NCBI RefSeq assembly: GCF_001953865.1 | Contig: NZ_MQUQ01000010.1 | Coordinates: 292,996-356,995 of the forward strand | Origin: Amycolatopsis coloradensis | GTDB taxonomy: Bacteria > Actinomycetota > Actinomycetes > Mycobacteriales > Pseudonocardiaceae | DNA: 64,000 nucleotides | Direction: 5' to 3' | In this document: piece after piece, positions 44,283-52,140 of the stretch | Position numbering within the stretch: position 1 is the first letter of the stretch | Layout of the letters: each line of letters starts with the position of its first letter | Notes under the pieces: model-generated | Database searches by the model: none | Told to the model about the DNA's origin: nothing | The model's input: the letters and a program-made list of their open reading frames with translations, nothing else | Position numbers and translations under genes: made by a program

Positions 44283-45326
44283 ATGCGGCTCGCGGTGATC
44301 CCAGGAGACGGGATCGGGCCCGAAGTGGTCGCCGAGGCGCTCAAGGTGCTCGGTGAGGTCGTACCGACGGCGGAGATCACGAACTACGACCTCGGCGCCG
44401 CCCGGTGGCACTCCACCGGCGAGCTGCTTCCGGAGTCCGTGCTCGGCGAACTCCGTCAGCACGATGCGATCCTGCTGGGCGCGGTGGGCGACCCGACGGT
44501 GCCGAGCGGCATTCTGGAGCGTGGTTTGCTGCTGCGGCTCCGTTTCGAGCTCGACCACCACGTGAACTTGAGGCCCGCCCGGTTGTACCCGGGGGTGCGT
44601 GGTCCGCTCGCCGACTCGAGTGAGATCGACATGGTCGTCGTGCGTGAGGGCACCGAAGGCCCGTACGCCGGAAACGGTGGCCTGCTGCGCAAGGACACCG
44701 AACACGAGATCGCGACGGAGGTCAGCGTCAACACGGCGTTCGGCGTCCGGCGCGTGGTGACCGACGCGTTCAACCGCGCCGAGGCGCGGCCGCGCAAGCA
44801 CTTGACGCTCCTGCACAAGACGAACGTGCTGGAGTACGCGGGTTCGCTGTGGTCGCGGATCGTCGAAGAGGTCTCTCTGGAGCACCCGGAGGTGACCGTC
44901 GCTTACTCCCATGTGGACGCCGCGACCATCCACCTGGTGACCGACCCCTCGCGGTTCGACGTCGTGGTGACGGACAACCTGTTCGGCGACATCATCACCG
45001 ACCTCGCGGCCGCGGTGACCGGCGGCATCGGGCTGGCGGCGAGCGGGAACCTCGACATCACCCGGCGGAACCCGAGCATGTTCGAGCCGGTGCACGGAAG
45101 CGCGCCGGACATCGCGGGCCAGGGTCTCGCCGACCCGACCGCCGCGGTGCTTTCGGTCGCGCTGCTGCTGGACCACTTGGGACAGAAGGAAGCGGCGCGG
45201 CGGATCGAGGCCTCGGTGGCCTTCGACCTCGCGACCCGCGACCAGGCGTCGCCCGGTGCGACGCACGCGATCGGTGACCGGCTGGCGGCCTTGGTGTCGT
45301 CGAACGTGCGCCCGGTCACTCAGTAG
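44283..45326 (+). CDS. leuB: 3-isopropylmalate dehydrogenase
   Basis: 347 residues, the compact actinobacterial LeuB. It opens MRLAVIPGDGIGPEVVAEAL, with the substrate-binding RPARLYPGVRGPL near residue 98, VVREGTEGPYAGNGG near 120, the catalytic Lys and Asp region (LLHKTNVLEYAG near 180; DNLFGDIITDLAAAVTGGIG near 237) and EPVHGSAPDIAGQG near 270. It oxidises and decarboxylates 3-isopropylmalate in leucine synthesis, and the enzyme may also serve the citramalate route. ATG 44283 is set by GGAGGT 6 nt upstream. A hairpin terminator follows. Confidence 0.96.
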   Translation: MRLAVIPGDGIGPEVVAEALKVLGEVVPTAEITNYDLGAARWHSTGELLPESVLGELRQHDAILLGAVGDPTVPSGILERGLLLRLRFELDHHVNLRPARLYPGVRGPLADSSEIDMVVVREGTEGPYAGNGGLLRKDTEHEIATEVSVNTAFGVRRVVTDAFNRAEARPRKHLTLLHKTNVLEYAGSLWSRIVEEVSLEHPEVTVAYSHVDAATIHLVTDPSRFDVVVTDNLFGDIITDLAAAVTGGIGLAASGNLDITRRNPSMFEPVHGSAPDIAGQGLADPTAAVLSVALLLDHLGQKEAARRIEASVAFDLATRDQASPGATHAIGDRLAALVSSNVRPVTQ

Positions 45327-45338
45327 CTCGCCCTGAGC

Positions 45339-45383
45339 TGAAGGGGCCTTTCATGGCAATTTTTGCTATGAAAGGCCCCTTCA
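45339..45383 (+). terminator. leuB terminator, 21-bp hairpin (GAAGGGGCC family)
   Basis: TGAAGGGGCCTTTCATGGCAA (45339-45359, of which TGAAGGGGCCTTTCAT is the core) pairs with 45363-45383 with one G-U pair and a TTT loop. It lies 12 bp after the leuB stop. Confidence 0.85.
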
Positions 45384-45492
45384 TCGCATTCGGGCGATGG
45401 CTGTGGCGCCTGGTCGCCCCGCGCTTTTCTCCTGGCCTTCACGGACCTGCGTTCCGGCATGGCCCCTTCGCCTCTCGGCCCGAGCCGGGCGG

Positions 45493-45547
45493 TGTCGCGA
45501 AAGCCACTTTCGGGACAACAGATGTCCCGAAAGTGGCTTTCGCGACA
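45493..45547. repeat. Perfect 25-bp hairpin, family G copy 1
   Basis: TGTCGCGAAAGCCACTTT plus CGGGACA (45493-45517) is perfectly complementary to 45523-45547 around ACAGA. A near-identical copy lies at 61689-61743. No adjacent T-run is present and it stands alone between leuB's terminator and the cimA leader. Confidence 0.9.
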
Positions 45548-45618
45548 TGCCTGCGAGACTCGGCGGGTCGTGCCTGCGGGGCGGCCTTGCTCCCAGAACG
45601 TGGGAAGTGGCGCCCGGC

Positions 45619-45651
45619 TTGTGGACGCCCGGGTGGAGCGTGTGCCATGAT
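45619..45651 (+). promoter_or_regulatory. Putative promoter of the cimA leader
   Basis: CATGAT (45646-45651) lies 6 nt before the leader-peptide GTG, the leaderless spacing used elsewhere in the window. A -35 candidate (TTGTGG, 45619-45624) has a long 21-bp spacer, so only the -10 box is convincing. Confidence 0.5.
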
Positions 45652-45657
45652 GCGTCC

Positions 45658-45699
45658 GTGACCTCCTGCACCATCATTATCGCCGAGCGCGCCGGATAA
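45658..45699 (+). CDS. cimA leader peptide with three consecutive Ile codons
   Basis: A 13-residue leaderless ORF, MTSCTIIIAERAG, with ATC-ATT-ATC at 45673-45681. It is followed by a stem over its own last codons and a strong terminator, 98 bp before a citramalate synthase gene whose pathway ends in isoleucine. The match between the triple Ile and the pathway argues for attenuation by charged tRNA-Ile. Confidence 0.75.
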   Translation: MTSCTIIIAERAG

Positions 45700-45757
45700 C
45701 AGCTCCACAAGAGCCCCCGGCGCGCAACCTCTCGCACCCATGCGGGAGGTTTTTTTG
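45687..45757 (+). terminator. cimA attenuator: leader stem plus intrinsic terminator
   Basis: GCGCGCCGG (45687-45695, leader codons 10-13) pairs perfectly with CCGGCGCGC (45717-45725). Immediately adjacent, AACCTCTCGCA (45726-45736) pairs with TGCGGGAGGTT (45741-45751), 11 bp with one T-G, around CCCA, followed by a T-run to 45757. The geometry is the same as in the ilvB leader. Confidence 0.8.
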
Positions 45758-45797
45758 TTGCCCGAACCAGCTTCGCCACCACCACGAGGAGTCCCCC

Positions 45798-47423
45798 GTG
45801 ACCCGCACGGAGCCCGCCGATACGCCGCTCGGTGACGCCTTCCACCTGTACGACACGACGTTGCGCGACGGTGCGCAGCGTGAGGGGATCTCCTACTCCG
45901 TCACGGACAAACTGGCGGTGGCGAAACTGCTCGACGACCTCGGGGTCGGGTTCATCGAAGGCGGATGGCCGGGTGCGCTGCCCAAGGACACGGAATTCTT
46001 CGCCCGCGCGGCTTCGGGCGAACTGAAACTGCGTCACGCGGCGCTTGTCGCGTTCGGCGCGACACGGAAAGCGGGCACCACGGCGGACAAGGACGCGCAG
46101 GTGCGGGCCCTGCTCGATTCGCGGGCACCGGTGATCACCCTGGTGGCCAAAGCGGACCTCCGTCACATCGAACGCGCGCTGCGGGTCGACGTCGACGAGG
46201 CCTGCGCGATGGTGCGGGACACCGTCGCGTTCCTCGTCGGCGAAGGACGTCGCGTCTTCCTCGACGCGGAACACTTTTTCGACGGCTACGCGTTCTCCCC
46301 GGACACCGCGCTCAAGGTGCTCGACGCGGGAATGAACGCCGGTGCCGACGTCGCCGTGCTGTGCGACACCAACGGTGGCCAGCTGCCGCTCGGCCTCGCG
46401 GAAACCGTCCGCGAGGTCAAGGAAAGGACCGGATTCCGGCTCGGAATCCATTGCCAGGACGACACTTCCTGCGCGGTGGCGAACTCCGTCGCCGCCGTGC
46501 AGGCCGGCGTGACGCACGTCCAGTGCACCGCCAATGGGTACGGCGAACGGGCGGGTAACGCCGATCTGTTCGCCGTCACGGGAAATCTGGTGACCAAGCT
46601 CGGAATGGAGGTGCTCCCGACCGGAGGCGCCGCCGAGCTCACCCGGGTCTCCCATGCTCTTGCCGAAATCGCCAACCTCGCCCCCTACACCCACCAGGCT
46701 TACGTAGGGGCGTCGGCTTTCGCTCACAAGGCGGGACTGCACGCGAGCGCGATCAAGGTGGATCCGTTGCTGTACAACCACATCGATCCAGCTTCTGTCG
46801 GCAATGACATGCGGGTACTGGTCACCGAGATGGCCGGCAGGGCCAGCCTGGAGCTCAAGGGACGTGAGCTCGGGGTCGACCTTGCCGGCCAGCCCGAGGC
46901 GCTGACGAGCGCCGTCCGCAAGGTGAAGCAACTCGAATCCGAGGGCTGGTCGTTCGAAGCCGCGGACGCTTCGCTCGAACTGTTGCTGCGGCGGGAAGTC
47001 GACGGGCCGCAGAGCGACGTCCTCGACGAACCGCCGTTCGAACTCGAGTCGTACCGGGTCGTGCTGGACCACCGCTCCGACGGTGAGGTCGTCTCCGAGG
47101 CGACGGTGAAGGTGCACGTCGCCGGGCAGCGCGTGATCGCCACCGCCGAGGGCAACGGCCCCGTGCACGCGCTCGACGCCGCCCTGCGCGAGGCGCTCAG
47201 CCCGCATCTGTCCTGGTTGGACAGTGTCGAGCTGGCCGACTACAAGGTGCGGATCCTGCCCGGCCATCCCGGCACCGACGCCGTCACCCGGGTGCTGGTC
47301 GAGACCAGCGACGGCGAGCGGGAATGGACCACCGTCGGCGTGCACGGCAACATCGTCGAAGCGAGCTGGCTCGCGCTGTGCGACGCGCTGGTGCACAAGT
47401 CCCTGTCCGAGGCTCCGGCCTGA
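45798..47423 (+). CDS. cimA: (R)-citramalate synthase
   Basis: 541 residues of the DRE-TIM/HMG-CoA-lyase-like family. The opening YDTTLRDGAQREGISYSV carries the catalytic Arg and metal Asp. GGWPGALPKD near residue 55, the metal ligands HCQDDTSCAVANS near 220 and QCTANGYGERAGNADL near 243 match citramalate synthase rather than LeuA (which has ExP-x-x-S in place of EGGWPGA). The C-terminal LeuA-type allosteric domain follows from about 395. It condenses pyruvate with acetyl-CoA to citramalate, giving threonine-independent 2-ketobutyrate and isoleucine. GTG start with GAGGAG upstream. An Ile-codon leader precedes it. Confidence 0.92.
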   Translation: MTRTEPADTPLGDAFHLYDTTLRDGAQREGISYSVTDKLAVAKLLDDLGVGFIEGGWPGALPKDTEFFARAASGELKLRHAALVAFGATRKAGTTADKDAQVRALLDSRAPVITLVAKADLRHIERALRVDVDEACAMVRDTVAFLVGEGRRVFLDAEHFFDGYAFSPDTALKVLDAGMNAGADVAVLCDTNGGQLPLGLAETVREVKERTGFRLGIHCQDDTSCAVANSVAAVQAGVTHVQCTANGYGERAGNADLFAVTGNLVTKLGMEVLPTGGAAELTRVSHALAEIANLAPYTHQAYVGASAFAHKAGLHASAIKVDPLLYNHIDPASVGNDMRVLVTEMAGRASLELKGRELGVDLAGQPEALTSAVRKVKQLESEGWSFEAADASLELLLRREVDGPQSDVLDEPPFELESYRVVLDHRSDGEVVSEATVKVHVAGQRVIATAEGNGPVHALDAALREALSPHLSWLDSVELADYKVRILPGHPGTDAVTRVLVETSDGEREWTTVGVHGNIVEASWLALCDALVHKSLSEAPA

Positions 47424-47442
47424 GGAGTCGTACAGTGGGGGA

Positions 47443-48213
47443 GTGCGTCTAGCCCGTATTGCTCATCCCGGTGGTGTCGCGTTCGCTTCGGTCGAAGGGG
47501 ACGGCGACGACGCCCAGGTACTCGAAATCGCCGAGCACCCCTTCGGCAACCCCAACTTCACCGGCAAGCGCTGGCCGCTCGCCGACGTCCGGCTGCTCGC
47601 GCCGATCCTGCCGTCGAAGGTGATCGCGGTCGGGCGGAACTACGCCAAGCACGCGGCCGAGTTCGGCAACGAGGTCCCACAGGACCCGATGCTGTTCATC
47701 AAGCCGTCGACAACGGTGATCGGCCCGAACGCGCCCATCCGTGTTCCGGACGGCATCGGCCGCGTCGACTTCGAGGGTGAACTGGCCATCGTCATCGGCC
47801 AGCCGGTGAAGAACGTGCCCGCCGTCCGCGCGGCGAGCGCGATCCTCGGCTACACGGTGGCGAACGACGTCAGCGCGCGTGACCTGCAGAAGTCCGACGG
47901 CCAGTGGGGCCGGGCGAAGGGTTTCGACACCTTCTGCCCGCTCGGCCCGTGGATCGAGACCTCGATCGACGCGGCCGACCTCGCGCTCAGGTCCGAGGTG
48001 GACGGTGTCCTCAAGCAGGACGGCCGGACATCGGACCTGGTGCACAAGATCCCCGAGCTGGTCGAATTCGTGTCCGGCGTGATGACCCTGCTGCCCGGCG
48101 ACATCATCCTGACGGGTACTCCCGAGGGCGTCGGCCCGATCGAGGACGGCCAGTCCGTTTCGATCACCATCGAGGGCATCGGCACCCTGACGAACCCGGT
48201 GCAAAGCGTCTGA
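47443..48213 (+). CDS. Fumarylacetoacetate hydrolase family protein
   Basis: 256 residues. An N-terminal RLARIAHPGGVAFASVEGDG segment is followed by the FAH fold: KVIAVGRNYAKHAAEFG near residue 59, LFIKPSTTVIGPNAPI near 83, the metal ligands in RVDFEGELAIVIGQPV near 107 and GYTVANDVSARDLQ near 137, and LLPGDIILTGTPEGVG near 222. It is likely a hydrolase or decarboxylase of small dicarboxylate-like acids; the natural substrate is unknown. It corresponds to Rv2993c. TACAGT (47431-47436) lies 6 nt before GTG 47443, so the transcript may be leaderless. Confidence 0.9.
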   Translation: MRLARIAHPGGVAFASVEGDGDDAQVLEIAEHPFGNPNFTGKRWPLADVRLLAPILPSKVIAVGRNYAKHAAEFGNEVPQDPMLFIKPSTTVIGPNAPIRVPDGIGRVDFEGELAIVIGQPVKNVPAVRAASAILGYTVANDVSARDLQKSDGQWGRAKGFDTFCPLGPWIETSIDAADLALRSEVDGVLKQDGRTSDLVHKIPELVEFVSGVMTLLPGDIILTGTPEGVGPIEDGQSVSITIEGIGTLTNPVQSV

Positions 48214-48217
48214 AGCG

Positions 48218-48272
48218 TGTTATGAACGGTCCGTTCATCACAGATTTTGTTATGAACGGACCGTTCATAACA
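48218..48272. repeat. Palindrome, family A copy 3
   Basis: TGTTATGAACGGTCCGTTCATCACA (its two halves at 48218-48242) and TGTTATGAACGGACCGTTCATAACA (48248-48272) are complementary with one mismatch, and each is also palindromic on its own around ACGGTCCGT/ACGGACCGT. It lies between convergent genes, as do the other A copies. Confidence 0.88.
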
Positions 48273-48280
48273 TCCGGAGG

Positions 48281-49519
48281 CTAATCGTCCACCGGCTCCA
48301 TCGCCCGCCGCGCGAACGCCGGGGCGTGCTCCGGCCGCAGCCCCAGGCCCAGCAGCCGCGCGGGGAAGTAGGACAGCACGGGGAAGCGGCTGAACAGCTT
48401 CACCATCGGCGCGGGCGGGCCGTTGCGCCTGCCTTCCATCACCGGCCGCAGGACGTTCTTGTGCAACAGGCGTTGCAGCCCCTGCACCAGCATCGTCGGC
48501 GCGAGACGGCGCTTGCGGACCTTCGCCAGCTCCGCCATCGACGGCCGTCCCCGGCGCAGCGGTTCGGCGAGCAGGGTGGCGGCCGCGACCGCGTCCTGCA
48601 CCGCGAGGTTGATGCCGACCCCGCCGACCGGTGACATCGCGTGCGCCGCGTCACCGATGCACAGCAGCCCGTCAAGATGCCACTTCCGCAGCAGGTTCAG
48701 CTTGACGTCCAGGAACTTGATGTCGTCGGTCGTCTTCAGCTCGTCCACACGGTCGGCAAGTTCGGGCAGAACCGCCGCCACGTTGGCCCGGAACGCTTCG
48801 ATGCCCTTGTCACGCAGGTCGTCACCCTTGGGGCTGAGATAGGCGATCTGGAAGTAGCCCTTGCGCGGCAGCGGCACGGCGAACCGGCGATCTCGCATCT
48901 TCGGGGCCAGCCTCCCCTCGAGTTCTCCCTCGCGCCGCGAGATCCGGAACCACCACGCGTCGAACGGCGTGTCGTACTCCTTCGGCACCAGCCCCGCCTC
49001 CCGCCTGGCCAGCGACCAGCGGCCGTCGGCCGCGATCACCAGGTCGGCGCGAAGTTCGCCGGTCTCCCCCTCGGCGTCGCGGTAACGCACGCCAGCCACC
49101 CGGCCCTGTTCCAGGAGCAGCCCGGTCATCTCGGTGCTCTGCCGCAGCGTGAACGCGGGTTCCTTCGCGCCGGCGTCGGCGAGCAGGTCCAGGAAGTCCC
49201 ACTGCGGGACCATCGCGATGAAGGGATGCGCCACCTTCAGCCGGGTCAAGTCAGCTAGCCGCATCATCGTGCCGTCCTCGGTCGGGAAGCCGGCGTAGGC
49301 GATCTGGCTGTGCGGCAGGTTGAGGAACTTCTCGCCGAGCCCCAGTTCGTCGAGAAGGGTCAGCGTCGACGGGTGCACCGTGTCACCGCGGAAGTCCCGC
49401 AGGAAGTCCTTGTGCTTCTCCAGCACGGTGACCTCGACCCCGGCCCTGGCCAGCAGCAACCCCGCGACCATGCCGGCGGGGCCACCGCCGACGACCACGC
49501 AGTCCGTGCGTTCGTTCAT
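48281..49519 (-). CDS. FAD-dependent oxidoreductase (aromatic hydroxylase-like)
   Basis: 412 residues of the PHBH-type flavoprotein fold. It has the dinucleotide-binding CVVVGGGPAGMVAGLLLARA near residue 7, the second FAD motif LVIAADGRWSLARREAG (DG-like) near 155, and the FAD ribose motif LLCIGDAAHAMSPVGGVGIN near 285. It probably hydroxylates or oxidises an aromatic or polyketide substrate that cannot be named. ATG 49519 has AAGGGG upstream; ATG 49549 and the frame to 49603 are less likely because they overlap the operator-like dyad. Confidence 0.88.
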   Translation of the reverse strand: MNERTDCVVVGGGPAGMVAGLLLARAGVEVTVLEKHKDFLRDFRGDTVHPSTLTLLDELGLGEKFLNLPHSQIAYAGFPTEDGTMMRLADLTRLKVAHPFIAMVPQWDFLDLLADAGAKEPAFTLRQSTEMTGLLLEQGRVAGVRYRDAEGETGELRADLVIAADGRWSLARREAGLVPKEYDTPFDAWWFRISRREGELEGRLAPKMRDRRFAVPLPRKGYFQIAYLSPKGDDLRDKGIEAFRANVAAVLPELADRVDELKTTDDIKFLDVKLNLLRKWHLDGLLCIGDAAHAMSPVGGVGINLAVQDAVAAATLLAEPLRRGRPSMAELAKVRKRRLAPTMLVQGLQRLLHKNVLRPVMEGRRNGPPAPMVKLFSRFPVLSYFPARLLGLGLRPEHAPAFARRAMEPVDD

Positions 49520-49540
49520 CCGTCCCACCCCTTCGAAACC

Positions 49541-49564
49541 CTTATTCATCACTCGTTGAATAAG
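49541..49564. promoter_or_regulatory. 8-8-8 inverted repeat upstream of the FAD oxidoreductase
   Basis: CTTATTCA (49541-49548), 8 bp and TGAATAAG (49557-49564) form a perfect dyad 22 bp upstream of the start codon, the size expected of a TetR- or MarR-type operator. No such regulator is adjacent. The rest of 49565-49980 contains no gene I can support. Confidence 0.55.
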
Positions 49565-49981
49565 CTCAGGATGCACCCGTCCGACCGGTGCGTCAAGCGT
49601 CATCCGGGCGGATACGCTGTTCGGGCCATGGCCGGGGTCTCACCGGCCCGCGCGAGTTCGGCGGACGTTCGGACGACTGTCCAAACAGGACACAAAGGGT
49701 TCGGGACGGTCCTGGAAGGACACCGGCCGAGGAAGCGCCCTTGTGGACGGTCCACGACGTAAGCCGCGTAAGGATTTCATCGTCGTCACCGGGGTGCGCG
49801 CCGCGAAGCGAACCGGGCGCCGGGTATCGACCTTTCACCCGGCCGCCCGAGTTAGCCGTTGCCTGGTAACTAAAACACGACATCTCACCAACTGGGAGTA
49901 GAGTGCCCGCGCCGGAACAGACCAGCCTTAATCACCTCATCGGCAGAGTCGCGATCGCGCTGGGTGCCCTAGCCTCACTTG

Positions 49982-50806
49982 GTGGATTTCGCTCTCGTGC
50001 CCCGGACCCCGTCACGAACCACGCCGGACGTTCCGGGCGGTGCCCCTTGGGAGCCCCCGGAGTTGCGGTTGGTGTGCCTCGACATCGACGACACGTTGAT
50101 CGACTGCACGGCGGCGATCCGGCTCAGCCTGCGCGCGCTCACCGGTCAGAACGACCTTTGGCCACTGTGGGATCTCATCACCGAAGAGCATGTCGCGCTG
50201 GTGATCGCGGGTGACATCGATTACGCGACGATGCATCACCGGCGTACTGAATGCTTCCTCGCCGAGATCGGCATTCTGGCCGACGAAGACCAGGTCACCG
50301 GCTTCGAAAGACGCCGTCGTGAAATCCTCACCCGTTCGTGGCAATTGTTTGAAGATGTCCTCCCGTGCCTGGAATGGCTCCGGGCTGCCGGTGTCCTCGT
50401 CGCGGCCGTCACCAACGCCTCGGGCACGCATCAGCGCAAGAAGATCGCCGACCTCGGACTTGCCCGGTTCTTCGACCACGTGGCCATCGCCGGTGAACTC
50501 GGAGTAGCCAAACCGGACCCGGTGATGTTCCACTCGGTCTGCCTCGGCCTCGGCTGCGACCCGGCGCAGGCCGTCCACGTCGGCGACAAGCTCGACACCG
50601 ACGCCATCGGCGCGCGCGACGCCGGCTTGGGTGCCGTCTGGCTCGACCGGGACGGCATCGCCGAGCGTGCCCCGGCGGGCGTGCACACCATCTCCGGCCT
50701 CGACGAGCTGCCTGAGCTGCTCGTTTCCGAGTTCGCGAAGCTCGGCGTCCCGGCTCAGCGCGCTACCGAGACCCCCGCTTTCACGGTGCGGAACAGCGTG
50801 CTCTAG
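49982..50806 (+). CDS. HAD family hydrolase
   Basis: About 274 residues. Motif I is LVCLDIDDTLID (DxDxT) near residue 31, motif II VTNASGTHQ near 142, motif III Lys in VAKPDPVMF near 173, and motif IV VGDKLDTDAIGARDAG near 197, with an alpha-helical cap between I and II. It belongs to the phosphoglycolate-phosphatase/haloacid-dehalogenase-like group, and the substrate is unknown. TAGCCT at 49970-49975 lies 6 nt before GTG 49982, so a leaderless start is likely; TTG 49979 is an alternative. Confidence 0.9.
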   Translation: MDFALVPRTPSRTTPDVPGGAPWEPPELRLVCLDIDDTLIDCTAAIRLSLRALTGQNDLWPLWDLITEEHVALVIAGDIDYATMHHRRTECFLAEIGILADEDQVTGFERRRREILTRSWQLFEDVLPCLEWLRAAGVLVAAVTNASGTHQRKKIADLGLARFFDHVAIAGELGVAKPDPVMFHSVCLGLGCDPAQAVHVGDKLDTDAIGARDAGLGAVWLDRDGIAERAPAGVHTISGLDELPELLVSEFAKLGVPAQRATETPAFTVRNSVL

Positions 50807-50857
50807 TATTCTTTCTCGTGCGGTACTGAGCCGGTCAAGATCGGAACAGTACCTCAC

Positions 50858-50929
50858 TGGGGTATGGTGTAATTGGCAGCACGACTGGTTCTGGTCCAGT
50901 TAGTCTAGGTTCGAGTCCTGGTACCCCAG
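50858..50929 (+). tRNA. tRNA-Gln (anticodon CTG)
   Basis: A 72-nt cloverleaf: acceptor TGGGGTA / TACCCCA, anticodon stem ACTGG / CCAGT with loop TTCTGGT (anticodon CTG), and T arm with GTTCGAGTC. The discriminator base is G. CCA is not encoded. Confidence 0.97.
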
Positions 50930-51059
50930 CTGGAGAACTCTCCGGAGTGAAACGCAGAGTGACCCCCCTGAGAAGGCGGGAAACCCGGTCTGGTAAGTTT
51001 CTCCGTAGCAACACAGCAGGTGAACAACTGAAACCTCCTCTCTCGAGAGGAAGATCCTA

Positions 51060-51132
51060 GCCCCCGTCGTCTAGCGGCCTAGGACGCCGGCCTCTCACGC
51101 CGGTAGCGTGGGTTCGAATCCCATCGGGGGTA
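51060..51132 (+). tRNA. tRNA-Glu (anticodon CTC)
   Basis: A 73-nt cloverleaf: acceptor GCCCCCG / CGGGGGT, anticodon stem CCGGC / GCCGG with loop CTCTCAC (anticodon CTC), and T loop TTCGAAT. It follows tRNA-Gln by 130 bp, as in other actinobacteria. Conserved gene order ends right after its 3' end. Confidence 0.97.
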
Positions 51133-51136
51133 CTCG

Positions 51137-51171
51137 CGAAAAGCGTCGATCATGATGATCGGCGCTTTTCG
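51137..51171 (+). terminator. Terminator of tRNA-Glu
   Basis: CGAAAAGCGTCGATCA (51137-51152) pairs with TGATCGGCGCTTTTCG (51156-51171), 16 bp with one T-G pair and a TGA loop, starting 4 bp after the tRNA end. Confidence 0.8.
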
Positions 51172-51389
51172 TTATTCCAGTAGCGGACATAGCGTTCGTG
51201 ATCCTTTTTTGCTTCCGCGATCGCGGGAACTCGATCAGTCGGCAGGTTGATCCCGATCGTCACGACGTCGCCGAGGCAGTTCAGTTGCACGGTGAGCCGT
51301 GTCACCTCGAAGAGCGCCTGGAGGAGGGGCTGCGGCGCTCTGGCCTAGTTAACCCGCGAGTAGGGAACAGCGTCCAGGAGGCTCAGGTC

Positions 51390-51848
51390 CGATGACGTGA
51401 GCGGTGCTGGAGTCGCGCTGTCTTGCGCGTCCAGTTGAGTTCTTTCGGCTTGAACGGTGTTCTTACTCGCCGCCAGCCGTTGAAGCTCTGCCTCAGCGTC
51501 TTTGCGAAAGGGTCGTCAGCTGCGTCGTCTTGTGCTTGACGGAGCAGCGCTTCTTGCTGGCGTTCGGTGTCGGCGAGCTGCCGTTGGAGGTGCTTCGATC
51601 TTCTACGCGTGCTTGCGCGGCGCTGTAGTCCACAGTGGCCAGATCGGCTTCCAGTCGGCGTGGGATCGGTGCCGCCGCGGTTGTTCTTCCTTGGCCAGCA
51701 CGAGTAGTACCCACTTGCACGGGTCGTTGACCTTGCCTCGCCTGAATTGCGTGGCTCGGCGAGTGAGAAGGTCGGTGACACCGCCTGCTCGCGGGAGGGG
51801 AATGTCGAGGCGGCCGGATTCGATGTCGTAGAAGTGGGCCACGATCAC
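51390..51848 (-). pseudogene. Serine recombinase remnant (internally deleted and frameshifted)
   Basis: Reading leftwards from ATG 51848, one frame gives IVAHFYDIESGRLDIPLPRA GGVTDLLTRRA, the opening of large actinobacterial serine recombinases. About 140 nt later another frame gives LEADLATVDYSAAQARVEDR, and then a third gives KHLQRQLADTERQQEALLRQ and DDAADDPFAKTLRQSFNG, the typical C-terminal coiled coil and end of the same family. The central DNA-binding part is missing and at least two frameshifts are present. The remnant lies about 260 bp from tRNA-Glu. The spaces 51172-51389 and 51849-52035 hold nothing else I can support. Confidence 0.65.
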
Positions 51849-52035
51849 TTACGAGTCAGGTATCGGACTTCGCCGCGAAGCACGGCGGCGGGCCCGATGC
51901 TCGATGGCCGCCTATGTCTCGAGGGGAATGAATCGGCCACTGCGTTCCCTCTGGAACGTCGAGCTTGCATCATCAGTCGGGATACCGAGGGAAACCAGTT
52001 GCAACAGAGCCGAACTCGTTTATGTCCGCTTGAAC

Positions 52036-52062
52036 TCGGTTCGGCGCTGAACCGATTAATAC
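52036..52062 (+). promoter_or_regulatory. Inverted repeat near possible promoter of the TRYPCO/protease-NACHT-RSH operon
   Basis: TCGGTTC (52036-52042), a 6-bp spacer and GAACCGA (52049-52055) form a perfect dyad, overlapping a possible -10 region (TAATAC, 52057-52062) with TTGAAC upstream (52030-52035, spacing long at 21 bp). It is the only clear dyad in front of the two-gene operon starting at 52141. Regulation through it is inferred. Confidence 0.45.
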
Positions 52063-52140
52063 TGTTCGTGAGCACCTCTTGCCGTGAGTGACGCTAGAGT
52101 TGTGTCCGGGACAACCGATCGCATCACGAGGGGATGGCCA

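Noticed and set aside
40677..45266. 1529-residue minus-strand ORF antisense to the subtilase and leuB
   Set aside because: It is a GC-bias shadow: arginine/valine/aspartate-rich sequence without family features, opposite two clearly recognised genes.
49903..50214. Plus-strand ORF starting MPAPEQTSLNHLIGRVAIAL with a GGGAG site
   Set aside because: After about 28 residues it becomes arginine-rich shadow of the HAD gene; it could be a tiny upstream ORF but there is no independent support.
51198..51395. 65-residue plus-strand ORF after tRNA-Glu
   Set aside because: No ribosome binding site or family; the region is better explained as the flank of a decayed recombinase read on the other strand.
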